This document shows positions 61,420 through 64,000 of a stretch of DNA of 64,000 nucleotides, piece after piece. Position 1 is the first letter of the stretch, and each line of letters opens with the position of its first letter. The notes below the pieces were generated by a model that was not told the origin of the DNA, did not search any database, and worked only from the letters and a program-made list of their open reading frames with translations. This DNA comes from Streptomyces camponoticapitis. GTDB taxonomy: Bacteria; Actinomycetota; Actinomycetes; Streptomycetales; Streptomycetaceae. The stretch lies in assembly GCF_014646115.1 (NCBI RefSeq), contig NZ_BMMV01000008.1:186001-250000 (forward strand). Reading direction: 5' to 3'. The position numbers were made by a program, and so were the translations under genes.

Positions 61420-62574
61420 ATGACCACCGAGCAGTTCCGGATCTCCGTATCCGACGATGTACTCGAAGACCTGCGTGACCGGCTGAACCGCACTCTCTTC
61501 ACCACGGCGTCCGACAGCACCTTCTGGCTGGCGGGAACCGACCCCGGCCAGCTGCGCGAGCTTGTCACCCACTGGGCGGACGGGTTCGACTGGCGGAAGG
61601 CCGAGACCGCCCTCAACACCTATGACCACCGCATCGCCGAGGTCGCCGGCCGACCGGTGCACTTCGTCCATGTCCCGGGCAGGCGGGCCGAGGGCGCGCC
61701 CGCGCCGTTGCCCCTGATCATGACGCACGGCTGGCCCAGCAGCTTCGTGGAGATGCTGAAGGCGGCCGACCGACTGGCCGATCCGGCCGCGTACGGCGGT
61801 GACCCGGCCGACGCGTTCGACGTGATCGTCCCGTCGCTGCCCGGTTTCCTCTACTCGGCGCTGCCCGACGGACCGTTCACCCGCAGGCGCGTCGCCGAGT
61901 CGTGGCATGAGCTGATGACCGGGACGCTCGGGTACGAGCGGTATGGCGCCTTCGGCGGCGACATCGGGGGCGGGGTCACCCAGTGGATCGGCGCCCTGTA
62001 CCCCGAGCATGTCGCCGGGATCCACCTCACCTCCGCCATGGTCGGGGCGGACTTCGAGAAGCGGCCCGCGACGCCCGAGGAACAGGCCTACATCGACCAT
62101 CTCAAGGCCTACGACGTCGGTGACCAGGGCTACAGCGAGATCATGTGCACCCGGCCGGACACGATCGCGGCGGCCCTGGCGGACTCCCCCGCCGGGCTGC
62201 TGGCCTGGATCATCGACAAGTACCGGGACTGGAGCGACTGCGACGGCGATCTGGAGAGCCGCTGGGACAAGGACACGCTCCTGACGGTCGCCACCCTGTA
62301 CTGGGTGACCGGGAGTATCGGAACGTCCTTCCGGCAGTACTACGACTACCCGCTCAACAAGCCGGTCCCGACGATCAATGTGCCGGCGGCTGTCACCCTG
62401 AGCAATGAGCTCGCGTTCAAGGGGCTGCCCCGCAGCCTCACCGAACGGCTCTGCACCGACCTGCGGCACTGGAGCACGCCGGAACGCGGCGGGCATTTCA
62501 TGTCGCACGAGGAGCCGGAACAGGTGGCGGACGAACTGCGTGCGTTCTTCAGGCCGTTGAGGTCCGCGAGCTGA
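61420..62574 (+). CDS. Epoxide hydrolase, EHN-domain type (second copy)
   Basis: A 384-residue protein, family as at 33827. EHN cap: ISVSDDVLEDLRDRLNRTLF, WADGFDWRKAETALN. Oxyanion loop HGWPSS near residue 105; nucleophilic Asp in FGGDIGGGV near residue 183, where the usual Trp after Asp is replaced by Ile; C-terminal His in ERGGHFMSHEEP. GAAGGA precedes the ATG. It differs enough from the other copy to have its own substrate. A hairpin lies 12 bp after the stop. Confidence 0.88.
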   Translation: MTTEQFRISVSDDVLEDLRDRLNRTLFTTASDSTFWLAGTDPGQLRELVTHWADGFDWRKAETALNTYDHRIAEVAGRPVHFVHVPGRRAEGAPAPLPLIMTHGWPSSFVEMLKAADRLADPAAYGGDPADAFDVIVPSLPGFLYSALPDGPFTRRRVAESWHELMTGTLGYERYGAFGGDIGGGVTQWIGALYPEHVAGIHLTSAMVGADFEKRPATPEEQAYIDHLKAYDVGDQGYSEIMCTRPDTIAAALADSPAGLLAWIIDKYRDWSDCDGDLESRWDKDTLLTVATLYWVTGSIGTSFRQYYDYPLNKPVPTINVPAAVTLSNELAFKGLPRSLTERLCTDLRHWSTPERGGHFMSHEEPEQVADELRAFFRPLRSAS

Positions 62575-62585
62575 TGTAGTCCCGA

Positions 62586-62639
62586 GGCGGGCGGGCGGGT
62601 GGACGCGGGCCGGGAACGGTCGGCACCCGCCCGTCCGCC
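62586..62639 (+). terminator. Hairpin behind epoxide hydrolase
   Basis: GGCGGGCGGGCGGGTG (62586-62601) pairs with CACCCGCCCGTCCGCC (62624-62639) with one mismatch; loop of 22 bases. Confidence 0.7.
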
Positions 62640-62874
62640 CACATGGTGACGAAGTCCGCGATCCGCCTGCCTGGGCCCGAACTCGGCCGGGACGGCGTCG
62701 GTGATCCTGCTCGGCGTGCGCGAAGCGGTCACCGAGTGACGGCCGGAAGCGGAACTGTGCCCGGGGTTACGGAAGTTGATGCCGGGGCGCTTGAGCAGTA
62801 CGGGCCCACCGTTCGTACGTAACGGCACACGTAACCCATCCGGCCGCCCCCGCGGCCGGGGACAGGAGCCCCAC
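62640..62874. other. Gene-free stretch before the secreted protein gene
   Basis: Nothing I can support as a gene. On both strands short frames look Arg-rich and spurious. The final 15 bases contain the ribosome site ACAGGAG for the gene at 62875. Confidence 0.45.
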
Positions 62875-63552
62875 GTGTCGCGCAAGAAGTCGTTCAGCCC
62901 GAAGAAGAAGATCGCCCTGCTCGTCGGCGCGGCCGCGCTGGTGGGAGGTACGGCGGTGGCGATGACCGGCACCAGCCAGGCCTCGGTGGAGTGCGACGGG
63001 CTGAACACCGCCCTCGGCAACAACCAGCGTTTCATCGACGGTCAGCGGGCCGCTCCGGACGCCCTGTCCGACGCGCGGATCGCCAACCGGCAGGACGTGA
63101 TCGAGGAGATCAAGCGGAAGCAGGCGGCGTCCGGGTGCGAGGTGGGCGCGAGCGACACGGGCGCGCCGCCTCCGGCGGAGGCGGCGCCGCCGGCCGGTGA
63201 CGAGGGCGCGGGCGAGGAGGCGGGCGCGGGTGCGGGTGCGGGCGAGGACACCGGCGCCGGGGAGGACGCGGGCGCCGGTGCGGGTGCGGGTGCCGGTCAG
63301 GTCGGTGAGGTCGTCTGTGCCGGGTCGACCGTCACACTGTCCGGCGAGGCGGGTGCCCCGGCGGCGTCGAGCAACGAGTTCCCGGTCGGCACCACGCTCA
63401 AGGTGACCAACCTCGACAACAACAAGTCCACCACCGTGCGGGTCACCGCACCGTCGGGCAGCTGTGCGCTGCTCAACGACGCGGCGTTCGAACAGGTCCG
63501 TGAGCCGGGCAAGTTCCTGATCCGCAACGCGCGGATCGAGCGCGTGGGCTGA
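62875..63552 (+). CDS. Secreted protein with Gly/Ala/Glu linker and RlpA-like C-terminal part
   Basis: A 225-residue exported protein from the GTG at 62875 behind ACAGGAG. Signal: KKKIALLVGAAALVGGTAVAMTGTSQAS. Residues about 35-85 are a helical Cys-bearing segment (VECDGLNTALGNNQRFIDGQ...KQAASGCEVG). A low-complexity linker (about 100-140) repeats GAGAGAGED. The C-terminal 80 residues (SNEFPVGTTLKVTNLDNNKSTTVRVTAPSGSCALLNDAAFEQV) resemble the double-psi barrel of RlpA/expansin-like proteins. It may bind cell wall or plant polysaccharide; no lipobox is present. Confidence 0.72.
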   Translation: MSRKKSFSPKKKIALLVGAAALVGGTAVAMTGTSQASVECDGLNTALGNNQRFIDGQRAAPDALSDARIANRQDVIEEIKRKQAASGCEVGASDTGAPPPAEAAPPAGDEGAGEEAGAGAGAGEDTGAGEDAGAGAGAGAGQVGEVVCAGSTVTLSGEAGAPAASSNEFPVGTTLKVTNLDNNKSTTVRVTAPSGSCALLNDAAFEQVREPGKFLIRNARIERVG

Positions 63553-63603
63553 CCCCCGCCCCGGCAAGGACCCGGACGGCGCCGGGCCAGGGCCCGCAAC
63601 CGG

Positions 63604-64000
63604 TCAGGACCCGGTCAGCTGCTCCTCCGCGTCCGCGAGGATCTCCGTCAGCCGCAGGCCGAACCGCACGTCGCAGGCGTGCGGTTCGCCCGTGCGCGCC
63701 GCCGTGAGCAGGGCGCTGATCGCGTTGCCGAAGATGTCCACCGGGTCACCCCAGTCCTGGGGAAGCTCGACCGTGCCGTGCTCGCCCCTGAGCTCGAACC
63801 CCGTGCCCGCGCCCTTCACGGGGGAGCTCAGGCTCAGCGCCGCCGAACTGCTCACGCCCGACGTGTGCGTGAGCACCAGATGCGTGAGGTCGGGCTCGGT
63901 CCGTACCGCCGTCACGGCCGTCACATCGCCCAGTACCGGCAGCAGCGCGGAGAGCGCGTGGGGGCCGACGTCCCACAGGCCGCCCTTCTCGCGGCGCCAG
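63604..64000 (-). CDS. Gfo/Idh/MocA-family oxidoreductase, N-terminal part outside the window
   Basis: The frame is open to base 64000, so the 5' part is missing. The visible C-terminal domain has GGLWDVGPHALSALLPVLGD, with the conserved Asp and His, followed by the beta-sheet substrate domain (THTSGVSSSAALSLS, GFELRGEHGTVELP) and ends FGLRLTEILADAEEQLTGS. The NAD(P)-binding Rossmann part would lie upstream. These enzymes act on sugars, inositols or similar polyols. It converges on the secreted protein gene. Confidence 0.85.
   Translation of the reverse strand, partial: WRREKGGLWDVGPHALSALLPVLGDVTAVTAVRTEPDLTHLVLTHTSGVSSSAALSLSSPVKGAGTGFELRGEHGTVELPQDWGDPVDIFGNAISALLTAARTGEPHACDVRFGLRLTEILADAEEQLTGS

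Noticed and set aside
63190..63300. GCGGGTGCGGG repeats as a possible CRISPR or tandem array
   Set aside because: They encode the Gly/Ala/Glu linker of a secreted protein, with no spacer pattern.

Overview
The window is high-GC DNA with nearly every gene showing Streptomyces-like codon use and GTG/ATG starts behind GGAGG-type ribosome sites. The gene order (cobU-cobT-cobS, pepA, lpd, sucB, aceE, lipB, lipA, a DUF4191 membrane protein, an RDD protein, glnA) is the conserved core-chromosome order I know from Streptomyces, so the source is most likely a Streptomyces chromosome. I found no rRNA, tRNA or CRISPR array.

Layout. 1-3.8 kb: late cobalamin assembly (cobU cut by the window edge, cobT, cobS) around an unrelated membrane protein. 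4-13 kb: leucyl aminopeptidase, then the 2-oxoacid dehydrogenase set (E3 lpd, E2 sucB, a GntR regulator, E1 aceE). 13-20 kb: regulators (MerR, WYL), an SDR, a DUF4240 protein, a GNAT, a TIGR01777 epimerase-like protein and an FAD oxidoreductase, with two palindromic non-coding elements (183 bp and 425 bp) placed directly behind stop codons. 20-27.8 kb: a TPR-type regulator, the lipoate genes lipB-lipA that modify the E2 lipoyl domains, small conserved membrane proteins, and glnA behind a clear GlnR box.

27.9-35 kb is an accessory stretch: tiny Cys-rich genes, two broken genes, a TetR gene translationally coupled to a PD-(D/E)XK-like nuclease, a divergent alpha/beta hydrolase with twin palindromic operators, a CGNR zinc-finger regulator with its own repeated motif, and an epoxide hydrolase. 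35-45.5 kb holds signalling and export functions: an ABC exporter operon divergent from a two-component system, a lipoprotein sialidase, a membrane-anchored helical protein, and a SigE70-type sigma factor coupled to a membrane-anchored propeller-like protein.

45.8-55.2 kb is the most distinctive block: a secreted GH87-like beta-helix glucanase facing a three-gene secreted operon (ThuA-DUF1080-discoidin protein, sorbosone/glucose dehydrogenase with PKD and carbohydrate-binding parts, GH95-like glycosidase). The dehydrogenase carries the only TTA codon I found in the annotated genes, which suggests bldA control. I read this as a candidate extracellular oxidative route for glycan cleavage. 55.6-64 kb returns to mixed genes: a class III CoA-transferase-like protein, a long SMI1/KNR4 protein coupled to a GNAT, an AEC transporter, a small conserved protein, a second EHN-type epoxide hydrolase, a secreted low-complexity protein, and the C-terminal end of a Gfo/Idh/MocA oxidoreductase cut by the window edge.
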